Shown: positions 16,532 through 25,856 of the stretch, piece after piece
Numbering within the stretch: position 1 is the first letter of the stretch
Layout of the letters: each line of letters opens with the position of its first letter
DNA from: JAPLJU01 sp036725345
GTDB lineage: Bacteria > Desulfobacterota > Syntrophia > Syntrophales > UBA2192
Direction of reading: 5' to 3'
Assembly: GCA_036725345.1 (NCBI GenBank)
Contig: DAIMEJ010000002.1
Location: forward strand, 1-64,000
Length of the DNA stretch: 64,000 bases
The notes under the pieces: generated by a model
Seen by the model: only the letters and a program-made list of their open reading frames with translations
Told to the model about the DNA's origin: nothing
The model's database searches: none
Made by a program: the position numbers and the translations under genes

Positions 16532-17170
16532 TTATCCTCGCGGTTGCTGGGGGTTCTTTTCCGGTGGCTTCTTGGCCTTGTCGTCGACTTTTTTGGGCGG
16601 CTCGGCCTTCTCTCCGAACATATAAGTCTTGATCAGGCAAGTCGTCGTGAGGTTCGACTTGCTCTCATTTTTCGGTTTTTCCATGGCGATATTGGAGATG
16701 TTGACGATTCGGGGCAGTTTTGCGACCCGCTCGAAGAACTGCGCCGTGTCGTGGTATCCGCCGTTCACCGTAATCTTGACCGGAAGCTCCGCATAGAAAT
16801 CCTTCCAGACAGGCGCCATCGGTTCGAAGAGAAGGAACTCCACGCCGCCGTATCCCCCGGCCTCCGAGACGGATATCAGCAAGCCCGGGATCTCTTTCTG
16901 CTCGGGAAGCTTTGCCATGGCGATCTCGAGGTCCTTCTTCAGGTTGGCAATTTCTTTCTCGTACCGCTTCATTTCTTCTATCACCACTTGCTTCTGTGCG
17001 ATCTGCTGTTTCAGGCTGGCGAGATTCTCTTCGAGCTTGCTTTTGTCCGAAAGGGCCTTCTGGAGATAGACGGAGTAGTAGGCAAATCCCAGAAGAAGAA
17101 AAACCACAATGATGAGCATGGCCTTCCGCTTCGGCGGCATGTTCTTGATGTCGTCTAATGTGAGTGCCAT
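16532..17170 (-). CDS. pilO: type IV pilus assembly protein PilO
   Basis: PilO pairs with PilN to form the inner-membrane alignment complex. A single transmembrane helix (about residues 16-31) is followed by a coiled coil (about residues 37-85, with SKLEENLASLKQQIAQKQ) and a ferredoxin-like periplasmic domain (LPVKITVNGGYHDTAQFFE). A Lys/Pro-rich tail ends the 212-aa chain. It lies 2 bp after pilN. Confidence 0.93.
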   Translation of the reverse strand: MALTLDDIKNMPPKRKAMLIIVVFLLLGFAYYSVYLQKALSDKSKLEENLASLKQQIAQKQVVIEEMKRYEKEIANLKKDLEIAMAKLPEQKEIPGLLISVSEAGGYGGVEFLLFEPMAPVWKDFYAELPVKITVNGGYHDTAQFFERVAKLPRIVNISNIAMEKPKNESKSNLTTTCLIKTYMFGEKAEPPKKVDDKAKKPPEKNPQQPRG

Positions 17171-17172
17171 TG

Positions 17173-17721
17173 TTACAACCCCTTCTTGAGACCGCAGGAC
17201 AGCGTGAACTGTTTCACCTTGTAACCCACGAGCTCCGTTTGCTTGGATGCGACAAGATCGACGGACCGGAAGAATCTGGATGCCTCCAGGTTCTTCATGA
17301 ACTTCGCGATCGTGATGTTATCTTTTGCAAAACCCTCGATTTTCATCTCGACGTCCGTCTCCGTCATGTTCTTGACCCACAGCTGTCCGGCCGGAACCAT
17401 ACCGGTCAGTTCATCGAGGAAATAGACGGGGTCGAGTCTGTTGCGATCCAGGGCGTTGATGATCTGCAGTTTTTTCTCGAGGAGATCCTTGTCCTTTTTG
17501 AATTTTCCGATATCCAGGGTGATCTGGGCGAGTTTCTTGAGCTCATTATCGCTCTTGCGGACTTCGGCCTTCAACTTGTCGATGCTCTGCACCATGTAGA
17601 GGTGAACGGCACCGAACAGCAGCAGACCCAGACCGATCACAAGGAAGAGGGCAAGTCCCTCACGCTTTGTGTGGACCTCTTTTTTCTTTTCTCGATAAGG
17701 AAGAAGGTTAATTTTAATCAT
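17173..17721 (-). CDS. pilN: type IV pilus assembly protein PilN
   Basis: The N terminus IKINLLPYREKKKE is the conserved cytoplasmic peptide that docks into PilM. One transmembrane helix (about residues 25-46) is followed by a coiled coil and a periplasmic ferredoxin-like fold. At 182 aa the length is normal. It overlaps pilM by 4 bp and precedes pilO. Confidence 0.94.
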   Translation of the reverse strand: MIKINLLPYREKKKEVHTKREGLALFLVIGLGLLLFGAVHLYMVQSIDKLKAEVRKSDNELKKLAQITLDIGKFKKDKDLLEKKLQIINALDRNRLDPVYFLDELTGMVPAGQLWVKNMTETDVEMKIEGFAKDNITIAKFMKNLEASRFFRSVDLVASKQTELVGYKVKQFTLSCGLKKGL

Positions 17722-18794
17722 TTGTCTCCAATCCTCCTCAGGGCCAGACCCACGCCGACAGCCGCCTGCGGACCTATCGTTTCAATATCCGCCGGGCTGA
17801 AAACCTTCCGGTCATAGGAAATTTTCTTGAAGGGGTTCACAATTTCCGTATCGATATTCAACCGCTCTGTAAGGGCCCGATCCAACCCGGCCAGTTTGGC
17901 GCCGCCCCCGCACAGGAGCACCTGCTTGATGTATTTGCCGGGGTAGGTCGACTTGAAATAATCCACGGATCGCTCGACTTCGAGGAGAAGCGGCTCGGCG
18001 CAATTGATCAGGTCTTCCTTGAGATTTTCCGGTTGCCCGTTTTCTTTGGCCGCTCCCAACTTGACCCTTTCGGCCTCCTCGAATGAAACCTTTAATTTTT
18101 CCTGAAGGTTTTCCGTGACGGTGTACCCGCCCATGGAAAAATCCCTCGTGAAAATAGAGCCACCCGCCTTCAGGACATTGATATTGGTCATGCTGGCGCC
18201 GATGTTGACGAGCACGACGACGTCGTCGAGTGCGAAATCGTAGTTTTCCTCGTACATCGTCTCCAGCGCGAAGGAATCCACATCCACAATCGCCACTTCG
18301 AGGCCGGCTTTTTTGACGGCACCGACGTAACTTTCGATGACTTCTTTTTTCGACGCCACGAGCAGCACGTCCATCTGGCCCGGGTTGACATCGCTCCCCC
18401 CGAGGATCTGGAAATCGAAATTCACCTCGTTCATATCGCCGAAGGGGAGGTACTTCTCCACCTCGTCGCTGATCAAATCACGGAGCGCCGCCTCGTCCAT
18501 GGAGGGAAAGCCGATCTTCTTGACAATGACGGAATAACCGGAGAGAGACGTCACCACATTCTTGGTTTGACAACGGGATTGTTTGACGAGATGTTTCAGC
18601 CGATCGATCAGAACACCCGGCTGGACGAGGTGACCGTCGGCGATGACCCCCCTGGGAAGCGGGACCTGGCTGTAGTTATTCAGGGTATAACCCTCCGAAT
18701 TTTCAGTGACTTCGGTCAGCTTCAGAGAACTCGAGCCGATATCCAGTCCTGCAATTTTCTTCTTTCCCGCGAATAAGTTCTTGATTGTCAGCAT
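17718..18794 (-). CDS. pilM: type IV pilus assembly protein PilM
   Basis: PilM is the actin-like cytoplasmic ATPase-fold ring of the pilus base. Motifs are AGLDIGSSSLKLTEV (phosphate 1), VDVDSFALETMYE, VLVNIGASMTNINVL (phosphate 2) and QVLLCGGGAKLAGLD (adenosine loop). It is the first gene of pilMNOPQ. A sigma-54 promoter lies about 150 bases upstream, leaving a structured leader of about 140 bases. Confidence 0.95.
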   Translation of the reverse strand: MLTIKNLFAGKKKIAGLDIGSSSLKLTEVTENSEGYTLNNYSQVPLPRGVIADGHLVQPGVLIDRLKHLVKQSRCQTKNVVTSLSGYSVIVKKIGFPSMDEAALRDLISDEVEKYLPFGDMNEVNFDFQILGGSDVNPGQMDVLLVASKKEVIESYVGAVKKAGLEVAIVDVDSFALETMYEENYDFALDDVVVLVNIGASMTNINVLKAGGSIFTRDFSMGGYTVTENLQEKLKVSFEEAERVKLGAAKENGQPENLKEDLINCAEPLLLEVERSVDYFKSTYPGKYIKQVLLCGGGAKLAGLDRALTERLNIDTEIVNPFKKISYDRKVFSPADIETIGPQAAVGVGLALRRIGDK

Positions 18795-19137
18795 GAGATC
18801 CTCTTTCGGAGTCTTGATTCTTTTGGTGGACCGCCGTTAAACCGTCTTGAGATTTCCCCTCACGGCCGAGACGTTTTTAACGCCGTGGCTCCGGGCTTCT
18901 GCATGCAGCCCTTCACACGCCTCGACCAACGGCCATAGAATTAAGCAAGCAATGTGCCATGTTCCGGGTATCTCTAAGAAATCTGGAAGGTTAAACCTGG
19001 ACGGGGGGGGGTGGCAGGGGCCAGCAAGTTATGAGGACTAAAGATAAAAAACCCCTGCCCTGCCGGGAGAGGCTTCACCGGGAAGCAGTCAATGGGTTAT
19101 TGTTTTCTCGCCGCCGATCCTGCTTTTGCCAGCTGGC
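18795..19137. other. pilM regulatory region
   Basis: No gene is supported. The minus strand carries the sigma-54 promoter (18945-18959), a leader able to fold (CACGGC pairs with GCCGTG about 15 bases on), and upstream an inverted repeat GGCAGGGG/CCCCTGCC with a 31-base loop next to a G-run. The stretch upstream of the promoter is where an enhancer-binding protein such as PilR would bind, but no site is identified. Confidence 0.55.
18945..18959 (-). promoter_or_regulatory. sigma-54 promoter of pilMNOPQ
   Basis: TGGCACATTGCTTGC matches TGGCAC-N5-TTGC with the required GG-N10-GC spacing. Transcription would start near 18933. Confidence 0.7.
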
Positions 19138-19419
19138 TCAGGGCTTGGTTTCATCACTCATCCGGTAAACGATGTCGCCTTTTTTGACCATTCCGAGCTC
19201 ATCCCTGGCCAGCCGCTCGATGTATTTGGTGTCTTTTCGAAGGAGGAGGATCTCCTGTTTCAACTTATTGTTTTCTTTGAGCATCCGTTCATTGGTGACG
19301 CTCAATTCCTTCACCATTTGTTGCACTTTATAATTGTCGATCAGGCCCTTCTTCCCGAAGAGTATCAGGAAGCCCATCACCAGAAGGATGATCATGATGA
19401 CCCTTCTTCCAAGCTTCAT
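19138..19419 (-). CDS. ftsB: FtsB/DivIC-family septum formation protein
   Basis: A 93-aa bitopic protein: one transmembrane helix near the N terminus (about residues 8-21, IMIILLVMGFLILF) and then a leucine-zipper coiled coil (about residues 28-64). The end, YIERLARDELGMVKKGDIVYR, is the DivIC/FtsB family signature. In E. coli FtsB bridges FtsL and FtsQ in the divisome. It lies 45 bp after the DUF39 gene on the same strand. Confidence 0.88.
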   Translation of the reverse strand: MKLGRRVIMIILLVMGFLILFGKKGLIDNYKVQQMVKELSVTNERMLKENNKLKQEILLLRKDTKYIERLARDELGMVKKGDIVYRMSDETKP

Positions 19420-19464
19420 GGCCTCTTGCCTGACCTTCCCGAAACCCTGACCCGGCTATTTCGT

Positions 19465-20643
19465 CTACAGCCCTTCCGAAGGCAGAAGTTCCTGGGGCTC
19501 CCCCAGGACAAACTCTCCCCTCTCAATCCAGGACTTCAGGGTCTCTGCGATCTGCCGCGCCTTGTAATAACTGGACAGAGGCGCCGTGGGAATCACCTTG
19601 TTGTTGATGGCGATCTGCCCGCTTCTCAACGCCTTGTAGCTGACCTCCCCGAGGCTCTTGAGCTCGCCGCCGTGCGGATAGTCCTTGCCGTAGTCGTAAA
19701 CCTCGGTGTAGATGTCCTCATCCTTGACGGCGGTATATCTCGCGAGATCCTCATTCAGGATGGGTATGGGGATGCCGATGCCGACATAGAGGGATACCCC
19801 GTACCCCAGCATGCTGGCACCGACCAGCCAATCGGGACTCATGTCCTTCAGATTGCCGATGGCCGCGATGGTGCCGGCGCCGCTTTTCGGCACGCCATTG
19901 TCGTTCCTCGGCACATGCGGGTTATGCTGCGTGCCGGGCCACGCGACGAAACCCTGCGCGCCGCCGAGAAAAATCCGGGTTCCGATGCCGATCGTCATGT
20001 AGTAGGGATCGTTGAACAGCGGACTCAACTGCCCCGACGTGGAATAAGTCGCGTTCGCCATGCGGGGCCGGATGACCCCCATGTAGGTGTAAATGGTCTT
20101 GTCGGACTGGTTGACGGCGCAACTGTAGTTCTGGTAGGCGTTCCTCGGGTTGAAGAGGATGGCGTCCCGCATGTCGCGGAGGGTGATGTTCCGTTCGAAC
20201 CGGCGGGAGGGGTAACAGTCTGTGCCGTAGCCTTCCGCCCGGAGCCGGATGCTGTTGCCGGCCACCAGATCTTCAATGACGTGACCGCCGCCGTAATTGA
20301 ACTCTCCCGGATGGACGCTGTTGAGGGGATCGCCCTCGACGACTTCCGTCGCCCCGATGTAACAATCCACGGCCGCGATCCCGCCGTAGGCCGGCACGTC
20401 GTTGAGCCACAACTTCATGGCCTTAATTCGGGGAGAGGCGTGACCGAAGTTCAGGAAAGCCCCGGAGGAACACATGGGACCGAAGGTCCCCGTCGTCACG
20501 ACGTCCACCTTTCTGGCGGCCTCCACCTCGCCGTGCTGCTCGACGATGCCGATCATCTCCTCGGCCGTGACCACGACAACCTTCCGTTGCCGGATCTTTT
20601 CGTTGATTTCCTGGTAGGTCTTCTGGACTTTCCGCTTCTTCAT
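19465..20643 (-). CDS. homocysteine biosynthesis protein (DUF39 family)
   Basis: A 392-aa DUF39 protein. Family members in methanogens and anaerobic bacteria are genetically linked to forming homocysteine from aspartate semialdehyde and sulfide. Conserved segments include TTGTFGPMCSSGAFLNFGH, with a candidate nucleophilic Cys, FNYGGGHVIEDLVAG, and IFLGGAQGFVAWPGTQH. No transmembrane segment is present. The CBS or ferredoxin partner domains found in some homologues are absent here. It is 30 bp downstream of dut, with ftsB next. Confidence 0.85.
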   Translation of the reverse strand: MKKRKVQKTYQEINEKIRQRKVVVVTAEEMIGIVEQHGEVEAARKVDVVTTGTFGPMCSSGAFLNFGHASPRIKAMKLWLNDVPAYGGIAAVDCYIGATEVVEGDPLNSVHPGEFNYGGGHVIEDLVAGNSIRLRAEGYGTDCYPSRRFERNITLRDMRDAILFNPRNAYQNYSCAVNQSDKTIYTYMGVIRPRMANATYSTSGQLSPLFNDPYYMTIGIGTRIFLGGAQGFVAWPGTQHNPHVPRNDNGVPKSGAGTIAAIGNLKDMSPDWLVGASMLGYGVSLYVGIGIPIPILNEDLARYTAVKDEDIYTEVYDYGKDYPHGGELKSLGEVSYKALRSGQIAINNKVIPTAPLSSYYKARQIAETLKSWIERGEFVLGEPQELLPSEGL

Positions 20644-20673
20644 GTTTCGACAACCCCGCCCGCAAAAATCCCT

Positions 20674-21120
20674 TCACCCGGTGTGCCCGAAACCGCCGCC
20701 CCCCCTTGCCGTGGGCTGCAGGGAAGAGGCCGAATGCCATGAAACCCTGCAGACCCGATGGACGGTCATCTGGGCAATTCGATCCCCCCGTCTGACCTCG
20801 AAGGGCTCCTGCCCGTGGTTGATCATGATGACTCCGATCTCGCCGCGGTAATCCGCATCGATGGTCCCGGGGGTATTGAGAAGTGTGACCCCGTTTCTGA
20901 TGGCCAGTCCGCTTCTCGGCCTGATCTGGGCCTCGTATCCCGGGGGCAGCGCGATCCGGATTCCCGTCGGGATGACCTTCCTTTCACCCGGCTGAAGGAT
21001 TTCCGCTTCCGTCACGGCCGCAAAGATGTCCATTCCCGCCGCGCACTCCGTCATGTACCGTGGAAGATCTATGTCATCACAACCGGGCAGTTTCTCGATG
21101 GACACCTGAATCTTTTCCAT
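20674..21120 (-). CDS. dut: deoxyuridine 5'-triphosphate nucleotidohydrolase
   Basis: Dut hydrolyses dUTP to dUMP and pyrophosphate, keeping uracil out of DNA and supplying thymidylate synthesis. All five trimeric dUTPase motifs are seen: AAGMDIFAA, PRSGLA, GTIDADYRGE, GDRIAQM and GGGGFGHTG. Length (148 aa) is normal. It lies 2 bp after the M16 protease gene. Confidence 0.95.
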   Translation of the reverse strand: MEKIQVSIEKLPGCDDIDLPRYMTECAAGMDIFAAVTEAEILQPGERKVIPTGIRIALPPGYEAQIRPRSGLAIRNGVTLLNTPGTIDADYRGEIGVIMINHGQEPFEVRRGDRIAQMTVHRVCRVSWHSASSLQPTARGGGGFGHTG

Positions 21121-21122
21121 GG

Positions 21123-22376
21123 TTACAAGTGGGCTGCGCCTTCCAGGTCCTTTTCGGACACATCTCCGAGGGCGGCCAGCGACAGGGCAGAGGCGTCGAA
21201 CAGCTCAGCGGTCAAAGCCCGTATATCCTCCTTCTGCACGGCATCAATATGACGAACGATCTCCTCGTAGGAGATGTGACGCCCGTAATAAATTTCATTC
21301 GTCGCGAGCTTGGACATCCGGTTATCCGTGCTCTCGAGTCCGAGCAGCAGGTTCCCCTTGATCAGTTCCTTTGCCAGCTGCATTTCACGGTCCGTGAGGT
21401 GCTCCCTCTTCATGCGCCTCATCTCTTCCAGGATCAGCCCGATGACATCTTTGACCTTCTCCCGCGATGCCGCCACATAGATATTCAGCATCCCCACGTC
21501 CCGGTAGGAAACGATGTAGGAGCGGATGGCGTAGGCGAGTCCCCTCTTCTCCCGGATTTCCTGAAACAGTCTCGAGCTCATGCTGCCGCCGAGGACCGTA
21601 TTCATGAGGATTCCCGCGAACCTCCGGGGGTCTACATTGGAGGGGGCCGGCGTCCCGATGATCAGGTGGGCCTGGCCAAGGTCCCGCTCGATGCAGGCCC
21701 TTCTTGACATCGGGATCGGCAACGGCGCCTGAACCTTTTCCTTGTACCCCTCCATGATCCCGAAGGCGCCCCGTACCATCTCGACGAGCCTCTCGTGCTC
21801 CAGGCGCCCGGCCGCTGTCAGCACCAGGTGGTTGCCCCTGTATTTTTTATGGAAGAACTCGAGCAGCGCCTCCCTGGTAAACCCCTGGACGGACTCCTTC
21901 GTCCCGAGGACAGGAAGGCCCAGGGGATGACGATTCCAGAAGATCCGTTCGAAGAAATCATGGATGTATTCGTCCGGCGTGTCCTCCACCATGTGGATCT
22001 CCTGCTGCACGACGGACTTTTCCTTTTCGACCTCCTGCGGGTCAAAGAGCGAGCGGCTGAAGATATCCGCCAGGAGTTCAATGGAAAGCGGCAGGTGGTA
22101 ATCGGGAACTTTCACATAAAAGGCGGTCAGCTCTTTGCCGGTGAAGGCATTCATGATTCCGCCGACAGAATCGACCTCCGAGGCGATATCAAAGGCTGAT
22201 CGGCTCTCCGTGCCCTTGAAGAGCATGTGCTCGATGAAATGGGCCGTCCCGTTGATGTCTTCGTTCTCGTGACGGGAGCCGCACCCGACCCACACACCCA
22301 TGGACACGGACCGGACGTGATCGATCTGTTCCGAAATGACCTTTATGCCATTATCGAGAACGGTTTTTCGGTACAT
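21123..22376 (-). CDS. M16-family zinc protease
   Basis: A mitochondrial-processing-peptidase-like zinc protease. The inverted zinc motif HFIEH (HxxEH) is at about residue 48 and the distal Glu falls in QEIHMVEDTPDE. The R/Y substrate loop appears as REKRGLAYAIRSY. ATG 22376 (MYRKTVLDNGIKV) is the family start; it lies inside the pnp 3' end (26-bp overlap), which suggests coupling. Neighbouring pnp is the usual genomic partner in many bacteria. Confidence 0.92.
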   Translation of the reverse strand: MYRKTVLDNGIKVISEQIDHVRSVSMGVWVGCGSRHENEDINGTAHFIEHMLFKGTESRSAFDIASEVDSVGGIMNAFTGKELTAFYVKVPDYHLPLSIELLADIFSRSLFDPQEVEKEKSVVQQEIHMVEDTPDEYIHDFFERIFWNRHPLGLPVLGTKESVQGFTREALLEFFHKKYRGNHLVLTAAGRLEHERLVEMVRGAFGIMEGYKEKVQAPLPIPMSRRACIERDLGQAHLIIGTPAPSNVDPRRFAGILMNTVLGGSMSSRLFQEIREKRGLAYAIRSYIVSYRDVGMLNIYVAASREKVKDVIGLILEEMRRMKREHLTDREMQLAKELIKGNLLLGLESTDNRMSKLATNEIYYGRHISYEEIVRHIDAVQKEDIRALTAELFDASALSLAALGDVSEKDLEGAAHL

Positions 22377-24486
22377 TCTCCCCCAGGGCATCCTTGCGGC
22401 TCAAGCGGATCTTGCCGCTGCGGTCGATTTCGATCACCTTGACCGGGACCTTATCGCCTTCCTTGACCACGTCGGTCACCTTGTTGACCCTCTTGGTGTC
22501 GAGCTGGGAGATATGAACCAGCCCCTCCGTACCGGGCAGGATCTCAACGAAGGCCCCGAAGTCGACGACTTTCTTCACCGTGCCAAGGTAAACCTTTCCG
22601 ATTTCCGCTTCTTCCGTCAGCCACCGGACCATCGCGATGGCGCGCTCGGCCGCTTCCGCGTCATTGGAGGCAATCATCACGGTCCCGTCGTCTTCCACGT
22701 CAATGCTCACTCCCGTTTCACTGATGATCTGACGGATATTCTTTCCGCCGGTTCCAATGACGTCCCTGATCCGGTCGGGCTTCACCTTGATCGTGGTGAT
22801 CCTCGGTGCGTAGGCGGACAGGCTCTCTCTCGGTTTGTCGATGGTCTCCTTGATCCGCCCGATAATGAAGAGTCTTCCCGCCCGGGCCTGGTGCAGCGCC
22901 TTCCTCAGGATGTCTTCCGTGATGCCGTCGATCTTGATGTCCATCTGCATGGCCGTGATGCCCTTGTCCGTTCCGCAGACCTTGAAATCCATGTCGCCGG
23001 CGTGATCTTCGTCTCCGAGGATATCGGACAGCACGACCACGTTCTCCCCTTCCTTCAGGAGCCCCATGGCGATTCCCGCCGCCACCCCTTTGACCGGGAC
23101 GCCCGCATCCATGAGGCACAGGGCCCCCCCGCAGACGGAGGCCATCGAAGAGGACCCGTTGGAGGAGAGAATGTCGGAAACGATCCGGATGGTGTAGGGA
23201 AACTCCTCCTGCGTCGGAAGCAGCGGGAGCAGGGCCCGCCTGGCCAGGGCGCCATGGCCGATTTCCCTTCGACCCGGTCCCCTCAAAGGCCGGACCTCAC
23301 CGACGCAATAGGGCGGGAAATTGTAGTGCAGCATGAAGGCCCTGTACTCCTCCCCCGCGGCATAATCCATGCGCTGCTCATCGGAAGACGTGCCGAGCGT
23401 GAGCGAAACCAGCGCCTGTGTCTCTCCCCTGGTAAACAGCGCCGATCCGTGCGTCCTGGGGAGGATTCCCACTTCACAGGAAATGGGCCTGATGTCCGTA
23501 TTGCTGCGGCCGTCGATTCTCCGCTTCTGCTGCAGGATCATTTCCCGGAGAATCTTTTTTTCCAGCTCGTCCAGGGCGTAATTGATCTGGGGGCCGAGCT
23601 TGGGATCTTCCACCGTCGTGCGGGAGAGGATTTCCTCCCTGATTTTCTCCAGTGTCGAGTGCCTCGCCTGCTTCACCGGCATGACGTAGGCCTCCCGCAT
23701 TTTATCCTCGGCCTCCGAGACGACTTTCTGCCGCAGGTCAGGATCGATCTGGACAGCCTCGACGGCCTTCTTGGTCTTGCCGGCAGCCTTCCGGATTTCA
23801 TCCTGTATTTCGATCACGGGCCGGATGGCCTCCAATCCAAAGCGTATGGCCTCGACGGCGGCATCCTCGTCTATCTCGCGGGCGCCACCTTCCACCATGA
23901 CCAGGTTGATATCGAAGGGACGGCCCCCCGTGCCGGGGAGCACTTTTCTGCCCACCATGAATATATCAATGTCGCTGTCCTCCATCTGCTTGCTCGCGGG
24001 GTTGCAGACATACTTCCCGTCGATACGGCCCACCCTCGCGCCGGCAATGGGTACCTCGAAGGGAATGCTCGCTATCTGCAGTGCGACGGATGCCCCCAGC
24101 ATGGCGGCCACATCGGGATCGTTTTCATTGTCCAGGGACAGTACGGTGGCGACCAGTTGCGTTTCATCGCGGTACCCGTCCGGGAAGAGCGGCCGGATGG
24201 CCCTGTCGATGATCCGGGAAGTCAGGATTTCCCGCTCGTTGGGTCTTCCTTCCCTTTTGAAAAAACCGCCGGGAATCTTTCCCGCCGCAAATGTCATCTC
24301 CTGGTAGTCCACGGTCAGCGGCATGAAGTCCAACCCTTCCCTGCGGCTCTTCGCCGACACCACGGTGACGAGGACCACCGTGTCTCCGTATGTGACGAGC
24401 ACACCGCCGTCGGCCTGGCCGGCCACATAGTTGATCTTCAGGAAAATCTCCCTCCCCGCAAAGGATGTTTTAAATATTTGATTCAT
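22351..24486 (-). CDS. pnp: polyribonucleotide nucleotidyltransferase
   Basis: PNPase degrades RNA phosphorolytically from the 3' end. The 711-aa protein shows two RNase PH cores (LVTVVSAKSRREGLDFMPLTVDYQE and GSALFTRGETQALVSLTLG are each recognisable), an all-alpha linker, a KH domain (VIGTGGKNIRQIISETG) and an S1 domain (GTVKKVVDFGAFVEILPG). Catalytic-region residues sit in KVCGTDKGITAMQMDIK. The start at ATG 24486 (MNQIFKTSF) is used instead of the frame's first start at 24594. It follows rpsO, the common rpsO-pnp pair. Confidence 0.96.
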   Translation of the reverse strand: MNQIFKTSFAGREIFLKINYVAGQADGGVLVTYGDTVVLVTVVSAKSRREGLDFMPLTVDYQEMTFAAGKIPGGFFKREGRPNEREILTSRIIDRAIRPLFPDGYRDETQLVATVLSLDNENDPDVAAMLGASVALQIASIPFEVPIAGARVGRIDGKYVCNPASKQMEDSDIDIFMVGRKVLPGTGGRPFDINLVMVEGGAREIDEDAAVEAIRFGLEAIRPVIEIQDEIRKAAGKTKKAVEAVQIDPDLRQKVVSEAEDKMREAYVMPVKQARHSTLEKIREEILSRTTVEDPKLGPQINYALDELEKKILREMILQQKRRIDGRSNTDIRPISCEVGILPRTHGSALFTRGETQALVSLTLGTSSDEQRMDYAAGEEYRAFMLHYNFPPYCVGEVRPLRGPGRREIGHGALARRALLPLLPTQEEFPYTIRIVSDILSSNGSSSMASVCGGALCLMDAGVPVKGVAAGIAMGLLKEGENVVVLSDILGDEDHAGDMDFKVCGTDKGITAMQMDIKIDGITEDILRKALHQARAGRLFIIGRIKETIDKPRESLSAYAPRITTIKVKPDRIRDVIGTGGKNIRQIISETGVSIDVEDDGTVMIASNDAEAAERAIAMVRWLTEEAEIGKVYLGTVKKVVDFGAFVEILPGTEGLVHISQLDTKRVNKVTDVVKEGDKVPVKVIEIDRSGKIRLSRKDALGENVPKNRSR

Positions 24487-24568
24487 TCTGCGTGCACCTC
24501 TTCGTAGAAACGCAAAGTCGGACCCCCGCCTCGAGCGCTGACGGGGCCCGTTGATGTATTTATACAGC

Positions 24569-24835
24569 TTACTTTCGGAGTCCCAGACGTTCAATCAGCT
24601 TGCGATAACGATTGACATCCTTGTCCTTCAGGTACTCGAGAAGCCTTCTTCTCTGCCCGACAAGTTTCAGAAGTCCCCTGCGGGAATGATGATCCTTCTT
24701 GTGGACCTTGAAATGTTCCGTGAGATACTCAATCCTTGCGCTGAGAAGCGCGACCTGAACTTCCGGCGAGCCCGTATCCTTGTCATGGGTCTTGTAGTTG
24801 CTGATGATTTCCTTTCTTTTGTCCAAATCCAACAC
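24569..24835 (-). CDS. rpsO: 30S ribosomal protein S15
   Basis: An 88-aa primary 16S rRNA binder with the family segments DTGSPEVQVALLSARI and KKDHHSRRGLLKLVGQRR. The start codon is GTG, nine bases after GGGAGG. The 82-bp gap to truB carries two short direct repeats (ATCCGGAAG twice, GGAAATTTA twice). Confidence 0.96.
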   Translation of the reverse strand: MLDLDKRKEIISNYKTHDKDTGSPEVQVALLSARIEYLTEHFKVHKKDHHSRRGLLKLVGQRRRLLEYLKDKDVNRYRKLIERLGLRK

Positions 24836-24917
24836 CGCTCTGATCCTCCCTTTGTAAATTTCCTTTTATAAATTTCCTTCCGGATTCTGTTTCACCGTCA
24901 CTTCCGGATTTTTTTCT

Positions 24918-25856
24918 TCAATCGTTGAACACCCGCAGGATTTCCATGACCCGCTCCGTCAGATCGGCATTCTTCCGGTCGGGAGGACGGATCATTCTCG
25001 CCACCGCTACCAGCTTGAAATCACGGGTGATTAACTTTATCACATCTCCGGCGGCAAGAGAAGGGATTTCCTTTCCCGCGAGGCTTTCGACCGTCGGCTG
25101 ATAACCTTTCCGCAACCGCTCAGCCAGCGCATCCTCCACCACAACCTGATCCAGCCCCGAAAGCGCCTCCGACATGGTCATCATACTCCGCTCCAGACGG
25201 TCCCGGAGGAAGGTCTCCTCTTTTCCTTCGAGGGAGACCGCCATGGCCTCTAGGAAGGGCCCGCTTTTCGTCCTTCTCAATGCGCTGAGGCATGCGCCGC
25301 ACCCCAGACGGTCCCCGACATCGGAGCACAGCGACCGGACATAAGTACCCCGGGAACAGGAAACCCGGAAGACCACGTCGGGGAGCTGAATCGACTCGAG
25401 GGTTATCCCGAAAATAACGATACGCCTGGGCGGGATATCCACGGGCTGCCCCTGTCGGGCCCATTTGTAAAGTGCCCGCCCCTTGTATTTGATGGCGGAA
25501 TAACGGGGTGGACGCTGCTGGAGTTCCCCCTGAAACCCCGCGAGAACCTGTTCAATGTCGTGAGCATCCACGGCGACGTCCTTCTGCGCCAGAACTTTCC
25601 CCTGGATGTCCAGGGTGTCGGTCGTGGTGCCCAGGCGCATGGTCACCCGGTATTCCTTGCGTTCCTCCGCGAGGAACGGCACCAGTTTGGTTGCCTCGTC
25701 GGTGCAGACGGGGAGGACGCCCGTCGCGAGCGGATCCAGCGTACCCGTGTGTCCCGCTTTCCTCACGCGAAGAATCCTTTTGACATCCTGCACGACATCG
25801 TGAGAGGTCCTGCCGGCCGGCTTATCGATTACGACGATCCCGCTCAGTCGCACCAC
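24918..25856 (-). CDS. truB: tRNA pseudouridine(55) synthase
   Basis: TruB makes pseudouridine 55 in the T-arm of tRNAs. The catalytic Asp lies in AGHTGTLDPLATGVLP, with GIVVIDKPAGRTSHDVV before it and SCSRGTYVRSL after it. A C-terminal PUA-like segment ends the chain. The start is a GTG at 25856, six bases after GGAAGCGG; GTG 25853 is equally possible. It overlaps nrnA by about 35 bp. Confidence 0.94.
   Translation of the reverse strand: MVRLSGIVVIDKPAGRTSHDVVQDVKRILRVRKAGHTGTLDPLATGVLPVCTDEATKLVPFLAEERKEYRVTMRLGTTTDTLDIQGKVLAQKDVAVDAHDIEQVLAGFQGELQQRPPRYSAIKYKGRALYKWARQGQPVDIPPRRIVIFGITLESIQLPDVVFRVSCSRGTYVRSLCSDVGDRLGCGACLSALRRTKSGPFLEAMAVSLEGKEETFLRDRLERSMMTMSEALSGLDQVVVEDALAERLRKGYQPTVESLAGKEIPSLAAGDVIKLITRDFKLVAVARMIRPPDRKNADLTERVMEILRVFND

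Noticed and set aside
18795..18933. c-di-GMP (GEMM) riboswitch in the pilM leader
   Set aside because: The region was compared by eye with the conserved GEMM core and does not match; it stays an unassigned structured leader.
22336..24507. Long plus-strand frame antisense to pnp
   Set aside because: A shadow of the GC-rich coding strand; the minus strand encodes an intact PNPase.
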